Notes: generated from the sequence alone by a model not told the origin. A stretch of 64,000 nt of DNA from Rubritalea tangerina (GCF_042683245.1 NZ_JBHUJB010000011.1:1-64000); one strand, 5' to 3'; positions 43,829-53,592 are shown, numbered from the stretch's first letter. Numbers and translations: made by a program.

Positions 43829-44974
43829 GTGACAAAAAGCAACAAATCCCAAAGAATTCTATTCATCGGCATGTCCTCGGGCTTCTTCTCACTTGAGGTG
43901 CTGCGCGGTGTTCTCTCTATGCGTTCAGAATTCTCAAATTGGGACATCCGTTGCATCACCCCTCAGATCACCTTCAGCGAACTCAGTGAATACATCCAAC
44001 ACACCCACTTTGATGGCATCATCGCTCGTGGGCTCAACCCCGAACTCGCCCGCTCTATCACCCAACTTCCCATTCCCTCAGTATTTATCAGGGCCAGTGA
44101 AGATGATTCCGCCGAATACATCAACGGCCCCACCGTCGATGACCAAGCCATCGGCAGACTCGCCGGCGAAGAGTTCAGCCTCCTTAACTTAGGCTACTGG
44201 GGCTTTGTCCACTGGGACGGCGTCATGTGGTCTGAGGCCCGCCGTCGCTCCTTCCACTCATATGCTACCGCACGCGCAGTGAGTAACGAAACTCTCAGCC
44301 TCCCCGAAGAAACCCGACAGAGCTGGAAAGCCGTCGAGCAAATTGCCCAATGGCTCAAACCTATCCCAAAACCCTGCGGAATCCTCGCCTGCAACGACCA
44401 AGCAGGACGTGATGTCATCAATGCCGCACACCTGCTCGGCTTGTCCATCCCTGACGAAATCGCAATCATTGGCGTCGATAACGACCGCTTGCTCTGTGAA
44501 AGCTCCAGCCCCTCACTGAGCAGCATCGACCTCAAAGGCGCGGACATAGGAAGAGCAGCTGCCATCAGCCTCGCTAAACAACTCGGAATCCTGAAGCCGG
44601 AAGCCCACTATGCGTTGCAACCAGCCCAACTCATCGTCCGCGAATCCAGCCATGAAGTGAACAAAGCCATGCTCACTTACCAAAAGGCTCTCGATTACCT
44701 CGCAGCTAGGCCACTCAAAAACACCAGCGTCTCAACCCTCGCCCAGTCCTGTGGGGTCTCCCGTCGAGGACTCGAACGCGCCTTCGAAAAATGCACCCAA
44801 ACCAGCCCTGCCGCTCTCATTCGCGACATCCGAATCAAAGCCATTATCGAACTCCTCAGAGATGGCTCGGCCTCTATCGAAAGCGTCGCTCACCAAGCCG
44901 GTTTCTCCGAAGCCTCCGGACTCTCAAACTTCGTAAAACGAATGACCGGAAAAACTCCAGGTGACTTCAGATAA
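43829..44974 (+). CDS. XylR-type AraC-family regulator
   Basis: The 381-residue protein starts with GTG. The N-terminal two-thirds is a LacI/periplasmic-binding-like effector domain: ILFIGMSSGFFSLEVLRGV, FDGIIARGL, GYWGFVHWDGVMWSEARRRSF, GILACNDQAGRDVINAAHLLGLSIPDEIAIIGVDND. The C-terminal third is an AraC helix-turn-helix pair: TSVSTLAQSCGVSRRGLERAFEK and SIESVAHQAGFSEASGLSNFVKRMTGKTPGDFR. This is the architecture of XylR, an activator that senses a sugar. It is divergent from the transporter/Gfo/isomerase operon, which it probably controls. Confidence 0.9.
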   Translation: MTKSNKSQRILFIGMSSGFFSLEVLRGVLSMRSEFSNWDIRCITPQITFSELSEYIQHTHFDGIIARGLNPELARSITQLPIPSVFIRASEDDSAEYINGPTVDDQAIGRLAGEEFSLLNLGYWGFVHWDGVMWSEARRRSFHSYATARAVSNETLSLPEETRQSWKAVEQIAQWLKPIPKPCGILACNDQAGRDVINAAHLLGLSIPDEIAIIGVDNDRLLCESSSPSLSSIDLKGADIGRAAAISLAKQLGILKPEAHYALQPAQLIVRESSHEVNKAMLTYQKALDYLAARPLKNTSVSTLAQSCGVSRRGLERAFEKCTQTSPAALIRDIRIKAIIELLRDGSASIESVAHQAGFSEASGLSNFVKRMTGKTPGDFR

Positions 44975-44990
44975 GCCCCACACTGCCCCA

Positions 44991-46853
44991 CTACTCGCTA
45001 CCAGATTCTCCTATCGCTTGCTCACCTAACAGGGCATCCTCTCCCATGTGCGGATCCCTCTGCACCAAATAGTTCTCGCGAGCTAAATCCTGCATTTCTC
45101 TAAAATACTTCTGGTACGCATCAGTCCCCTCAGCACTGTAATTCCAGTTCTTATAGAGCCCAGTCAACTTAGTGAAATACTCCCGAACTTCTTGCTTCGT
45201 GCTAAAGTCATACGCACTGTTGATCAACTCCCTCAAAAATTGAAAGCTCTTCACCTGCCGCTCACGTGAAACTGAAACATCCACTTTATCAAAAGCATCT
45301 TGCTGCAAGTACACCATATCTAACAGAGTTGCTTTCTGCCACATCACAAAGTCGTCCATCGTGATACCTTCCTCCCCAGTCACTTGCATCATTTGATAAA
45401 TACTATCCCCCTGATGCAACAATTCTGTAAAGGCCTGCACCTCGCTTACCCATTCGTGACTGAGATGCTCAGAGTACCATGGAGCCAGTTGCTCCAAGTA
45501 CCTAGACCACGAAATCAATGGATCAATCGCGGGGTAAAATCGCTTGTAGGCGCGGTCATACGAGAGCCCTAGGAAATCTTTGACCGTCCCCAAAGTCGCC
45601 TGAGTCACTGGTTCCTCAAAATTACCACCCGCCGGCGACACCGTGCCAATCATCGTCAAACTCCCAATCTCACCCACGGAATTTCGCAGCACCCCCGCAC
45701 GTTCATAGAGGTTCTTGATCGATGAATCCAAGTACGCCGGAAACGCTTCTTCCCCTGGAATCTCCTCCATCCGACCTGATGTCTCCCGCATCGCCTGTGC
45801 CCATCGCGATGTTGAATCGGCAATCAATAGCACATCCAGCCCCATCTGCCGATAGTACTCACCCAGTGTCACACCAGTGTAGATAGATGACTCGCGCGCT
45901 GCCACAGGCATTGAAGAGGTATTACACACGATGATCGTTCTATCCATCAAGGAACCTCCTGTTCTAGGATCCTTGGTGTTAGGAAATTCATGTATCGTCT
46001 CTACCACCTCTCCTGCCCGCTCACCACAAGCCACAATAATCACCACATCCACTGTAGAATAACGCGCTACCAAACTCTGTAGCACCGTCTTGCCCGCACC
46101 AAATGGTCCCGGGATACACCCAGTTCCACCACGCGCCATAGGAAAAAACGTGTCGATGATGCGTATCGTCGTCGTCAGTGGCTCACTCGGATACAATCGC
46201 TCAGAATACCGCTTCTGAAACATCTTCTGCGGCAAAGCCTGCCGAACTGGCCAACGCCGAATCATATCTAACTCAAGTAAACTCCCATCCCCCCTCCGCA
46301 AACGCACTACCACCTCGTCTACCCGGTAGCTTCCCTCCATCACCTCAACCACTTCCATCGCCTCGACCTCGCGAAATGGCACCATCACACGGTGCCGAAT
46401 AATCCCCTCATCAACGTGCCCTAACACAGCCCCCGCTACCACTCTATCCCCCACACTCACCTCAGGCTTGAACTCCCACCTCCGATCCCTGTCCAAGGGG
46501 TCTGGGTAAACACCACGTGGTAAGAAAAAACCATGCTCGTCCGCCAACCTCTGCAGTGGGTTTTGAAGCCCATCAAAGACAGAACCTAACAATCCTGGTC
46601 CCAACTCCGCTGATAGCATTTCACCTGTCAGTTCTACCTCATCTCCAATCTTCACACCCCTCGTGTCCTCAAACACCTGCATGTCGGCCGTGTTGCCACG
46701 CACTCTGAGCACCTCGGCCTTCAACTTCTCCCTCTCTAATTGAATATACCCAACCTCATTCTTCACAATCGGATCACCATTCGTCTCCACTGTCACAAGA
46801 CTCTCCTTGGCCGCTATCACCCTGGCTTTCCTCATTCTCTCATCTAACTTCAT
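44991..46853 (-). CDS. atpA: V-type ATP synthase subunit A
   Basis: The 620-residue catalytic subunit has the P-loop GPFGAGKTVL near residue 232, the family insert before it (FFLPRGVYPDP), VIIVACGERAGEVVE, and LLIADSTSRWAQAMRETSGRMEEIPGEEAFPAYL with the Walker B and catalytic glutamate region. A and B subunits alternate in the V1/A1 head, which hydrolyses or makes ATP. It is the last gene of the operon here, 9 bp after DUF2764; in the usual bacterial order A is followed directly by B. Confidence 0.95.
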   Translation of the reverse strand: MKLDERMRKARVIAAKESLVTVETNGDPIVKNEVGYIQLEREKLKAEVLRVRGNTADMQVFEDTRGVKIGDEVELTGEMLSAELGPGLLGSVFDGLQNPLQRLADEHGFFLPRGVYPDPLDRDRRWEFKPEVSVGDRVVAGAVLGHVDEGIIRHRVMVPFREVEAMEVVEVMEGSYRVDEVVVRLRRGDGSLLELDMIRRWPVRQALPQKMFQKRYSERLYPSEPLTTTIRIIDTFFPMARGGTGCIPGPFGAGKTVLQSLVARYSTVDVVIIVACGERAGEVVETIHEFPNTKDPRTGGSLMDRTIIVCNTSSMPVAARESSIYTGVTLGEYYRQMGLDVLLIADSTSRWAQAMRETSGRMEEIPGEEAFPAYLDSSIKNLYERAGVLRNSVGEIGSLTMIGTVSPAGGNFEEPVTQATLGTVKDFLGLSYDRAYKRFYPAIDPLISWSRYLEQLAPWYSEHLSHEWVSEVQAFTELLHQGDSIYQMMQVTGEEGITMDDFVMWQKATLLDMVYLQQDAFDKVDVSVSRERQVKSFQFLRELINSAYDFSTKQEVREYFTKLTGLYKNWNYSAEGTDAYQKYFREMQDLARENYLVQRDPHMGEDALLGEQAIGESGSE

Positions 46854-46862
46854 CGCTCTTAT

Positions 46863-47558
46863 CTATTCTCCGGCGCCCTCACCCGCATGTGCTGCAAGTA
46901 ACTTGTCCGTCAGTGATTCAAAATTTCTCTGCGCAGCCGGAATCGAATAATCCAACCACCTATCTAACATGTCCCATTTAAATATAAATGCGATCACATG
47001 CTCTAAACTAAATGCCACATCCTGGCACATCCTATCAAGGTCATCCCATATCGTATTGATCACTAATGCCTCTAACTTTAGTGAATCCCCTTCAGCTAAA
47101 TAGCGCTGCATCTCGCGGACCCATGGATAAACAGACCCAAGCTTAAAATCCTCATCATGCCAGTACTTGCAGATGTGCCTCCCCCACTTTCCTCCAAAGC
47201 CCTCCGCTCCTACCGGAGCGTCCTTAGCCCCAGCTTGGCGCCTCCGAAAACCCGCTAAAATTGTCCTCAGATTCATTCTGAACTCCATCGTCCTCCGTAA
47301 GGCCGGGTGGGGGTGCTCCTCTAACAAACTCTCATATTCCTTGATGATTGCACCATCTTGAACCTTAGCCTTCTGATGCTCCCACGCGATAAAACGCCAC
47401 GCCACTGTCACCACCTCTCGGTCCTCATCACTCAGCATCCTGAAGCGCTTCTTCATCTGAGTTTTGTTAATCGGAATGCGCTCCTTCACCTGACCAATCC
47501 GAGGCAAGTGCGGCAAACTCGCAACCAAAGTATAATAGCGGGCACTCGGTCTCATCAT
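46863..47558 (-). CDS. DUF2764 protein of the V-ATPase operon
   Basis: The 231-residue cytoplasmic protein begins ARYYTLVASLPHLPRIG, the typical start of DUF2764, which is found only in V-ATPase operons of chlamydiae, Bacteroidetes, Verrucomicrobia and spirochaetes. It is helix-rich (KRFRMLSDEDREVVTVAWRF, LNLR-like helices) and ends ESLTDKLLAAHAGEGAG. It may substitute for subunit C, which connects V1 to Vo and has no separate gene here, but this is a guess from genome context. The start overlaps the stop of subunit E by one base; an in-frame ATG one codon on is equally possible. Confidence 0.85.
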   Translation of the reverse strand: MMRPSARYYTLVASLPHLPRIGQVKERIPINKTQMKKRFRMLSDEDREVVTVAWRFIAWEHQKAKVQDGAIIKEYESLLEEHPHPALRRTMEFRMNLRTILAGFRRRQAGAKDAPVGAEGFGGKWGRHICKYWHDEDFKLGSVYPWVREMQRYLAEGDSLKLEALVINTIWDDLDRMCQDVAFSLEHVIAFIFKWDMLDRWLDYSIPAAQRNFESLTDKLLAAHAGEGAGE

Positions 47559-48226
47559 TACTTCGTAAAATCAGGATTCGTACTGCGCAAAATACTCCGG
47601 TATCGAGGTAGGAGCTGGTGCGTTAATAATTCCGTGAGCGTCTCTTCCGTGATCTCAACTCTCAAATCATCTCCAACAATGTTGATTGTCACTCCATTCT
47701 GACCACACGCTTCAGGGCGTAATGTCATCCCCTCCCGAAAAGACTCCTGGGATAAATGAAAAATTAAATCGTGTATTCGCTTCTCTGCAACTTCATCCCC
47801 CTCTTCGTAATGCAATAGTACCTCCACTGCATCATGCTGCGCCACGGACTCGGACGCCTGCCCACCTATCGCAATCACTAATTCCCGTAACAAGGTCTCA
47901 TCCGCCAATTCCTTGTGAATAAATCGCTGCAATTGCCTGTCAAATGCCCGACTCACTCCCTCACCTAATTCCTTGATCGTGTCACGTGCGGCGAGCTTAA
48001 TGGCCTCTTCTGTCGCATGCTTTTCAGTCTCTATCGTCTGCCTAGCCTCTTCTAGCATTTGCGCTGAATCTGACTTTGCAGACGCTATGATGCTGGCAGC
48101 CTCTCGCTTCGCATCGTGCAATATGCTAGCTGCCTCCTTCTCGGCCGACGCCACTCCCTCATGCCGAATTTTCTCTATCAGTTCCTTGACTCCAGACGCT
48201 GTATTCTCAGTGCTCACTTCACTCAT
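47558..48226 (-). CDS. atpE: V-type ATP synthase subunit E
   Basis: The protein has 222 residues from the ATG at 48226 (MSEVSTENTASGVKELIEKI). The N-terminal half is a long alanine/lysine/glutamate-rich helix (AEKEAASILHDAKREAASII, MLEEARQTIETEKHATEEAI), the coiled-coil stalk of subunit E. The C-terminal half is a globular domain ending LTELLTHQLLPRYRSIL. It is part of the peripheral stalk. An in-frame upstream extension to 48295 overlaps subunit K and is rejected. Only 4 bp separate it from K. Confidence 0.88.
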   Translation of the reverse strand: MSEVSTENTASGVKELIEKIRHEGVASAEKEAASILHDAKREAASIIASAKSDSAQMLEEARQTIETEKHATEEAIKLAARDTIKELGEGVSRAFDRQLQRFIHKELADETLLRELVIAIGGQASESVAQHDAVEVLLHYEEGDEVAEKRIHDLIFHLSQESFREGMTLRPEACGQNGVTINIVGDDLRVEITEETLTELLTHQLLPRYRSILRSTNPDFTK

Positions 48227-48230
48227 CACA

Positions 48231-48677
48231 TTACTCCGGTAAACTTCCAGCCAACACCAAGGCAAATACAAACGCGAACACTGCAAAGCCCTCAACTATC
48301 GCCGCAGGAGCTATCGACAACCCAAAGATCTCCGGCTTGTGCTTTGATGCATTGATCGATGCCGCACAACAACTCCCCTGCGCCGCAGCACATACTAACA
48401 AAGCCAGACCAGTTAAAAAACCAATCGCAAAAATCCCTGGACCATTCGCCAGCGTCACCGGCTTATTGAGTGTCAAGGTCACCACAATCCCCAAAATCGT
48501 CTGAGAGGAAGGCATCGCTGATACACCAGCAAACCTCCCATGCCCACTTTCAGTTTCTAACATCGCCCCGCAAGCCGCCTGCCCAGCCCGTGAACATCCA
48601 ATGACGCTGCCAATAGCTCCCAATGCCACAGGCGAAAATATGCCCACCCAGCCGAGTACAATAATGAATTGATCCAT
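48231..48677 (-). CDS. atpK: V-type ATP synthase subunit K (rotor ring)
   Basis: The 148-residue protein has four transmembrane helices, a duplicated hairpin typical of V-type proteolipid. The ion-carrying glutamate is in SIAPAAIVEGFAVFAF (Glu129); the first hairpin lacks an equivalent acid and has SSQTILGIVV (Gln59). Gln100 in CAAAQGS lies in helix 3. Gln, Gln and Glu at these places resemble the Na+ ligands of the Enterococcus hirae ring, although its tyrosine is not visible at the matching position. One ion site per double hairpin is the expected V-type arrangement. Confidence 0.9.
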   Translation of the reverse strand: MDQFIIVLGWVGIFSPVALGAIGSVIGCSRAGQAACGAMLETESGHGRFAGVSAMPSSQTILGIVVTLTLNKPVTLANGPGIFAIGFLTGLALLVCAAAQGSCCAASINASKHKPEIFGLSIAPAAIVEGFAVFAFVFALVLAGSLPE

Positions 48678-48679
48678 GA

Positions 48680-50446
48680 TTAGTTTGTTGGTTTATTTTT
48701 TTTCTTAAATGCACGAAACGCGTATCCTTCTTCTCCCACGCTCCAGTTAAAAAATTCGATCAAATTGAGCCTAAGCCCGTGAATGAAGCCACTCATGATG
48801 GCCAAAATAAAATTTAAGGTGTGGCCGACTAAAAGAATCACAATCGCCAGCAAAAAACCCAACCCCTTCACACTCGCGTTGGCCTGACTCGCCAAGTCGT
48901 TAAACGCCCCTGCTAAGGCCGCAGATGCCACACCCAAAGCAAATAGGCGCAGATAGCTGAGCACGTTGCCAAATGCCTCAGATAACTTTGTCAAAGCCAT
49001 CGCCCCAGTACCTAACTGCTTCATCACACCGTGCCCTTGGCCTGCACCTGTAAAGATCACAATCATTACCAAGCCAGTCACGATCCCAACCCCTCCAGCA
49101 GTCTTTAGCCCCTCATGGCTGCCGCCCAGATAAATCATCAAGGCATTAAATAATACCACTATCCAGCCAAGTGGTGCCCAAGCCGCCGCAGACCTCCTCA
49201 ACCTCCATGCATCAATTGCATTCGCTAACATGATATGCACTGCTCCAATCACAATCGAGAGAGCCATCATTCCGTCCATGTCTTGCATATCTAACACATG
49301 CAACATCCCGAACAATGATCCACCATCGGGCTCAATCCCGAAATATGACCCCACAAGCACACCCCAAACCAATGTGCTTATCGTTAGCAATAAACACAAA
49401 TGTTTCACATTCGCAGACTCAATCCGCTTCCAAAAAACACCTAACAAAACAGCCATCACCACCCCGTACCCAGCATCCGACATGATCATCGCAAAAAATA
49501 ACGTGAACGAATAGAGCACTACAAAAGAAGGGTCCCAAAGCCGATAACTCGGCGTCATATAAAAACTAATCAGTGACTCACCCACCTGGGTCGATGCTGG
49601 ATTCTCGAATAAAGTTGGCGGTTGCTCGTCATCCCTAACATCCTCTACTACACGAGCAAGTTGATACCCATCAGCCACCTCCTGCACAGTTTCCACTTTC
49701 TCGCCTGGCACCCAAGCTTTCACAGCAAACATCCCAGCACCTTCATACCCCATCTGCACCGCGCGACTGCGCTCCCCAACATCCTGTAGCTGCATGATGT
49801 GCTCCACAAAACGCGGTAATTCACGAGCGAGCTCCGCTCCTTCTATCTGAGCATGGGATAGAGCGTCTTCCACCTCCGCCTTCCTCCCACGTAAAGTACT
49901 CAGCGAATCTTTTCCTAGATGCTGCCGTTCACTCTCAAAACCTAGTGGCTCGTCTCGCGCAATCACAACCACATAGCAGTGCCTGTGATCCTTCCCCACT
50001 TCCTGCCACACCCAATCTAAGTCACTTAACTCGCTAACCCGATGGTGCGGAATCAAGTAAAACCACAGAGACAGCCCACCCATCGACTCGAGACTCGAGA
50101 ACTCAAAGTCCCCCCATGGCTCCACTTCTTTAATCCGCGCCTCTACCAACTCTAACTCATCATTGAGTCGCTCCATTCTCTGCTCTAACTCGAGCGCCCG
50201 TTCCTGAACCTCCATCAGGCTCAACTGCCCAACCGACGCTGGCCGAGTGCCATCAATATGCCAACGCTTCAACAATTGCCATGCCTCAATGGTAGCATCA
50301 CCTAGAGCAACATTACTCACCCCCCCACTCGCAGAGTCCAATGAAACCAAATGCAAACATCCCAATTCTTGCAGAGCCTCATAGACAGCTTCCTTTTGCT
50401 CACTAAATCCAATAAGGACCAATGATTTGAGCGCTACAATACTCAT
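48680..50446 (-). CDS. atpI: V-type ATP synthase subunit I
   Basis: The 588-residue protein has a cytoplasmic N-terminal half with coiled coils (EVQERALELEQRMERLNDELELVE; about 75-110 and 180-230) and a C-terminal membrane half with seven or eight helices from about residue 305. It is the stator of the membrane sector. The conserved helix with GNVLSYLRLFALGVASAALAGAFN carries the essential arginine facing the rotor glutamate. It overlaps subunit D by 4 bp upstream and is 2 bp from K downstream. Confidence 0.92.
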   Translation of the reverse strand: MSIVALKSLVLIGFSEQKEAVYEALQELGCLHLVSLDSASGGVSNVALGDATIEAWQLLKRWHIDGTRPASVGQLSLMEVQERALELEQRMERLNDELELVEARIKEVEPWGDFEFSSLESMGGLSLWFYLIPHHRVSELSDLDWVWQEVGKDHRHCYVVVIARDEPLGFESERQHLGKDSLSTLRGRKAEVEDALSHAQIEGAELARELPRFVEHIMQLQDVGERSRAVQMGYEGAGMFAVKAWVPGEKVETVQEVADGYQLARVVEDVRDDEQPPTLFENPASTQVGESLISFYMTPSYRLWDPSFVVLYSFTLFFAMIMSDAGYGVVMAVLLGVFWKRIESANVKHLCLLLTISTLVWGVLVGSYFGIEPDGGSLFGMLHVLDMQDMDGMMALSIVIGAVHIMLANAIDAWRLRRSAAAWAPLGWIVVLFNALMIYLGGSHEGLKTAGGVGIVTGLVMIVIFTGAGQGHGVMKQLGTGAMALTKLSEAFGNVLSYLRLFALGVASAALAGAFNDLASQANASVKGLGFLLAIVILLVGHTLNFILAIMSGFIHGLRLNLIEFFNWSVGEEGYAFRAFKKKNKPTN

Positions 50447-51066
50447 ACCCCGCCCCCTTTCAATGCTTCCGTTATGCGATGTGACTTCGCCTTCGCTAAC
50501 TTAGATTGCACCACCGCAGACCTCTCAGCATCCGCCAAATGAATCTGGATCTTTTTGATGTTAGCTTCCGCTCTCGGAATCAAAATCTTATCAAAGAGAT
50601 TCACCCGTTGGGTGATCTTACGTGCCGCTTTGTATAAGGCATCCACCCTCTCACCTGCTATCTGAGCCCGAATCTTTAACTCCGTGAATTGCTTCAATGC
50701 CTCAATCGCATGATCAAACCAATGTGGTGTCCCCAAGTACGCATAATCAACGAGCTCAAATTCCAATGAATCCAAACTCGGGACCTTCACCCCAACAATG
50801 TTCTCCTCGCCTTTCTGATAATCCTTTAAGCTGATGTATTGACTCAGATCAATCCCTGGACTCGCTAACATCGGAACACGTTCCGCCACCTCCCTCGCAT
50901 AGGGCTCAAATGAAGCCAATAATTCCTGATACTCACGCTCCGCCTTCTTGTGCTCGCCCAGTAGTTGTTGACGCTTCAAGTCAAGAGAAGGCAACACCTT
51001 GCGGTAAAGCTTTAAGCTCTCGCGCTCACGCTGTAGTCCACTCTTGCTTAACGTCAATTTGCTCAT
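50443..51066 (-). CDS. atpD: V-type ATP synthase subunit D
   Basis: The 207-residue protein is the central-stalk subunit, made mostly of two long helices. Marks are LTLSKSGLQRERESLKLYRKVLPSLDLKRQQL at the N-terminus and AARKITQRVNLFDKILIPRAEANIKKIQIHL at the C-terminus, the usual D/NtpD signature. The start overlaps the subunit B stop by 4 bp (ATGA). It couples ATP hydrolysis in the A/B head to rotation of the K ring. Confidence 0.92.
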   Translation of the reverse strand: MSKLTLSKSGLQRERESLKLYRKVLPSLDLKRQQLLGEHKKAEREYQELLASFEPYAREVAERVPMLASPGIDLSQYISLKDYQKGEENIVGVKVPSLDSLEFELVDYAYLGTPHWFDHAIEALKQFTELKIRAQIAGERVDALYKAARKITQRVNLFDKILIPRAEANIKKIQIHLADAERSAVVQSKLAKAKSHRITEALKGGGV

Positions 51067-52382
51067 CGCGACACCGGAAAATACCTATCTATTAGCTCTT
51101 GCTTCATCAGTAACTCGTCCGCTTCAAAGCACTCAGCCAGCGTCGCCCAACATAAATCCAAGGCCTCCACCAAAGTCATCGTGGCCTTCACATCCATAAA
51201 GCGTTTCTTAAAAAATTTGCCGAAACGCACTAACTTCTCATCAAACTCCGAAAGATCAAATGCCATCGCCTTCTTCTTCTCAGCTTCCTGACTCTCGGAA
51301 TAGAGACGAATCATCGTGTTCATCACTTGTGAATGGTCCTCCCGCGTAGACTTCCCAATGACATTTTGCTTCAGGCGTGAGAGCGACCCAAAAGGGTCAA
51401 TGATCCCATCGTGGAGATAGAATTGCCCCTCGGTAATGTACCCAGTATTATCTGGTACTGGATGCGTCACATCCCCACCTGGCATCGTCGTCACCGTCAA
51501 TACCGTCACCGATCCCGCCCCCTCAAAATCGCAGGCCTTCTCATACCGCCGAGCTAATTGGGTATACAAATCCCCCATGTACCCACGCGTCGCTGGGATC
51601 CGCTCCAATGACACCCCAATCTCCTTCATCGCATCCGCATACGATGTCATGTCACTCAATAAAACTAAGACCCGCTTGCCCTCTTCCACCGCAAACTTCT
51701 CTGCCACAGCCAATGCCAAATCCGGCACCATCAAACGCTCAACAATCGGATCCGATGCCTGATTCACATACATAATCGTCCGGTGAAACACACCGTGATC
51801 CTCAAATGCCTGCCGAAAGAAATAATAATCATCAAAGATTAATCCCATCCCCCCAAAAACGACAATGTCCGCATCCGCCTGAAAACCAATGCGCGCTAAC
51901 AACTCGTTGAAAGGCTCCCCAGCTACCGAAAAAATAGGAATCTTCTGACTCTCTACCAAACAATTAAACACATCAATCATCGGCACATTCGTCTCAATCA
52001 TCTTGTCTGGCACCACCCGCTTCATCGGATTCACCGTCGGTGAATCAACCTCAATCCTGCGCTCATAAGTTAACTCAGGCTTCCCATCCGTAGGCTCACC
52101 CGCACCATTAAAAATCCTCCCCAAGATAGCCTCCGAAAATACCGCCTCCTGAGGATGACCTAAAAATCTCACTTGCGCATCTGTCGATAACCCCTTGCTT
52201 CCCGTAAATACCTGTAAACTAACAAGCTCACCATCCATCTCCACCACCCTCGCTAACGAACGATCCCCTGACACATTCTCCACCGTCGCCAAGTCACCTA
52301 ACGCTACTCCTCGCGCCTTCACCTTTATCATGTCACCCACTATCTCTAGCAGACGGGTGTGCCTCGTTAATTGCGCTATCAT
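51063..52382 (-). CDS. atpB: V-type ATP synthase subunit B
   Basis: The 439-residue non-catalytic nucleotide-binding subunit has IFNGAGEPTDGKPELTYERRIEVDSPTVNPMKRVVPDKMIETN, a degenerate P-loop (FSVAGEPFNELLARI instead of a GKT loop), FGGMGLIFDDYYFFRQAFE and LLSDMTSYADAMKEIGVSLERIPATRGYMGDLYTQLARRYE. It is the first gene of this operon, followed by D, I, K, E, DUF2764 and A, overlapping or separated by at most 9 bp. The 202-bp gap to adhP upstream is A/T-rich near the start codon and probably holds both promoters. Confidence 0.95.
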   Translation of the reverse strand: MIAQLTRHTRLLEIVGDMIKVKARGVALGDLATVENVSGDRSLARVVEMDGELVSLQVFTGSKGLSTDAQVRFLGHPQEAVFSEAILGRIFNGAGEPTDGKPELTYERRIEVDSPTVNPMKRVVPDKMIETNVPMIDVFNCLVESQKIPIFSVAGEPFNELLARIGFQADADIVVFGGMGLIFDDYYFFRQAFEDHGVFHRTIMYVNQASDPIVERLMVPDLALAVAEKFAVEEGKRVLVLLSDMTSYADAMKEIGVSLERIPATRGYMGDLYTQLARRYEKACDFEGAGSVTVLTVTTMPGGDVTHPVPDNTGYITEGQFYLHDGIIDPFGSLSRLKQNVIGKSTREDHSQVMNTMIRLYSESQEAEKKKAMAFDLSEFDEKLVRFGKFFKKRFMDVKATMTLVEALDLCWATLAECFEADELLMKQELIDRYFPVSR

Positions 52383-52584
52383 CTCATCCCTCTCATCGTT
52401 TAGTTGTTAGAAATATATAACAAAAATGCAGACTACCATGTAACACCATTGAGACATTGTACGTCAATGGATTAATCCGATCATTCGCTCAAGTTTCATT
52501 AAGGATATCATTCCTTTGAGTGACGAGGACTCAACTGTGAAATGTTTGACATCTAAGCATAGAGTAGCGATAAGTTAGATTACT

Positions 52585-53592
52585 ATGAAAGCTGCAGTCG
52601 TACGTCAATTTGGTCAGCCCCTCGATGTCTGCGAGGTCGAAAAGCCCCAGCTCGAAGCAGGAAAAATTATTGTCAAAGTAGAAGCCTGTGGCGTCTGTCA
52701 CACCGACCTACACGCCGCCAATGGTGACTGGCCAGTAAAACCGAACCCACCCTTCATTCCTGGCCACGAGGGAGTGGGCGTCGTTACAGAAGTAGGCGCT
52801 GGAGTCAAACATGTCAAAGAAGGTGATCGCGTAGGCGTTCCCTGGCTTCACACCGCCTGCGGTTGCTGCAAACATTGCTTCAGCGGATGGGAAACCTTAT
52901 GCGACTCCCAGCAAAATACCGGATACAGCGTCAATGGCGGCTTTGCCGAATACATGCTTGCAGACCCAAATTATGTGGGCCACCTACCTGATGCGCTCGA
53001 TTTCGCCGCTGCTGCCCCCATCCTCTGCGCCGGAGTCACCGTCTATAAAGGCCTCAAAGAGACCGACACCCGCCCCGGAGACACCGTCGTCATTTCGGGC
53101 ATTGGCGGCCTCGGCCACCTCGCAGTTCAATACGCCAAAGCGATGGGCATGCACGTCGTCGCCGTCGATATTGCCGATGACAAACTCGCGCTTGCTGAGA
53201 AATTAGGTGCAGAGAAAACCATCAATGCTCTAAACACCGATCCCGTTGCTGAAGTCCAGTCCCTAGGAGGTGCCGAAGGCGTGCTCGTGACAGCAGTGGG
53301 TACTCAGTCCTTCGCCCAAGGGCATGGCATGCTCGCCAAACGTGGCACCATGAGTCTCGTCGGCCTCCCTCCTGGCGACTTCCCCCTCCCCATATTCGAC
53401 ACAGTGCTCACCCGAAAGACCATCCGTGGCTCTATCGTCGGTACTAGACTCGACCTCGAGGAATCCCTCGAGTTCGCCGCTGACGGTCTCGTCGCTGCCC
53501 ACTACTCCATGGATAAGCTCGACAATATCAACGCCATCTTTGACACCATGAAAGAAGGTAAGATCGAGGGTCGCATCGTCATGGAAATCTAA
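52585..53592 (+). CDS. adhP: Zinc-dependent alcohol dehydrogenase
   Basis: The 335-residue medium-chain dehydrogenase has the catalytic-zinc motif ACGVCHTDLHAA (residues 37-48), FIPGHEGVGVVTEVG, the structural-zinc loop CGCCKHCFSGWETLC (four cysteines, near 93-107) and the NAD-binding GIGGLGHLAVQYAKAMG. This is the AdhP type, which oxidises ethanol and other primary alcohols or reduces aldehydes. It is divergent from the V-ATPase operon. A 289-bp gap without a recognisable gene follows, with a terminator at its far end. Confidence 0.93.
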   Translation: MKAAVVRQFGQPLDVCEVEKPQLEAGKIIVKVEACGVCHTDLHAANGDWPVKPNPPFIPGHEGVGVVTEVGAGVKHVKEGDRVGVPWLHTACGCCKHCFSGWETLCDSQQNTGYSVNGGFAEYMLADPNYVGHLPDALDFAAAAPILCAGVTVYKGLKETDTRPGDTVVISGIGGLGHLAVQYAKAMGMHVVAVDIADDKLALAEKLGAEKTINALNTDPVAEVQSLGGAEGVLVTAVGTQSFAQGHGMLAKRGTMSLVGLPPGDFPLPIFDTVLTRKTIRGSIVGTRLDLEESLEFAADGLVAAHYSMDKLDNINAIFDTMKEGKIEGRIVMEI

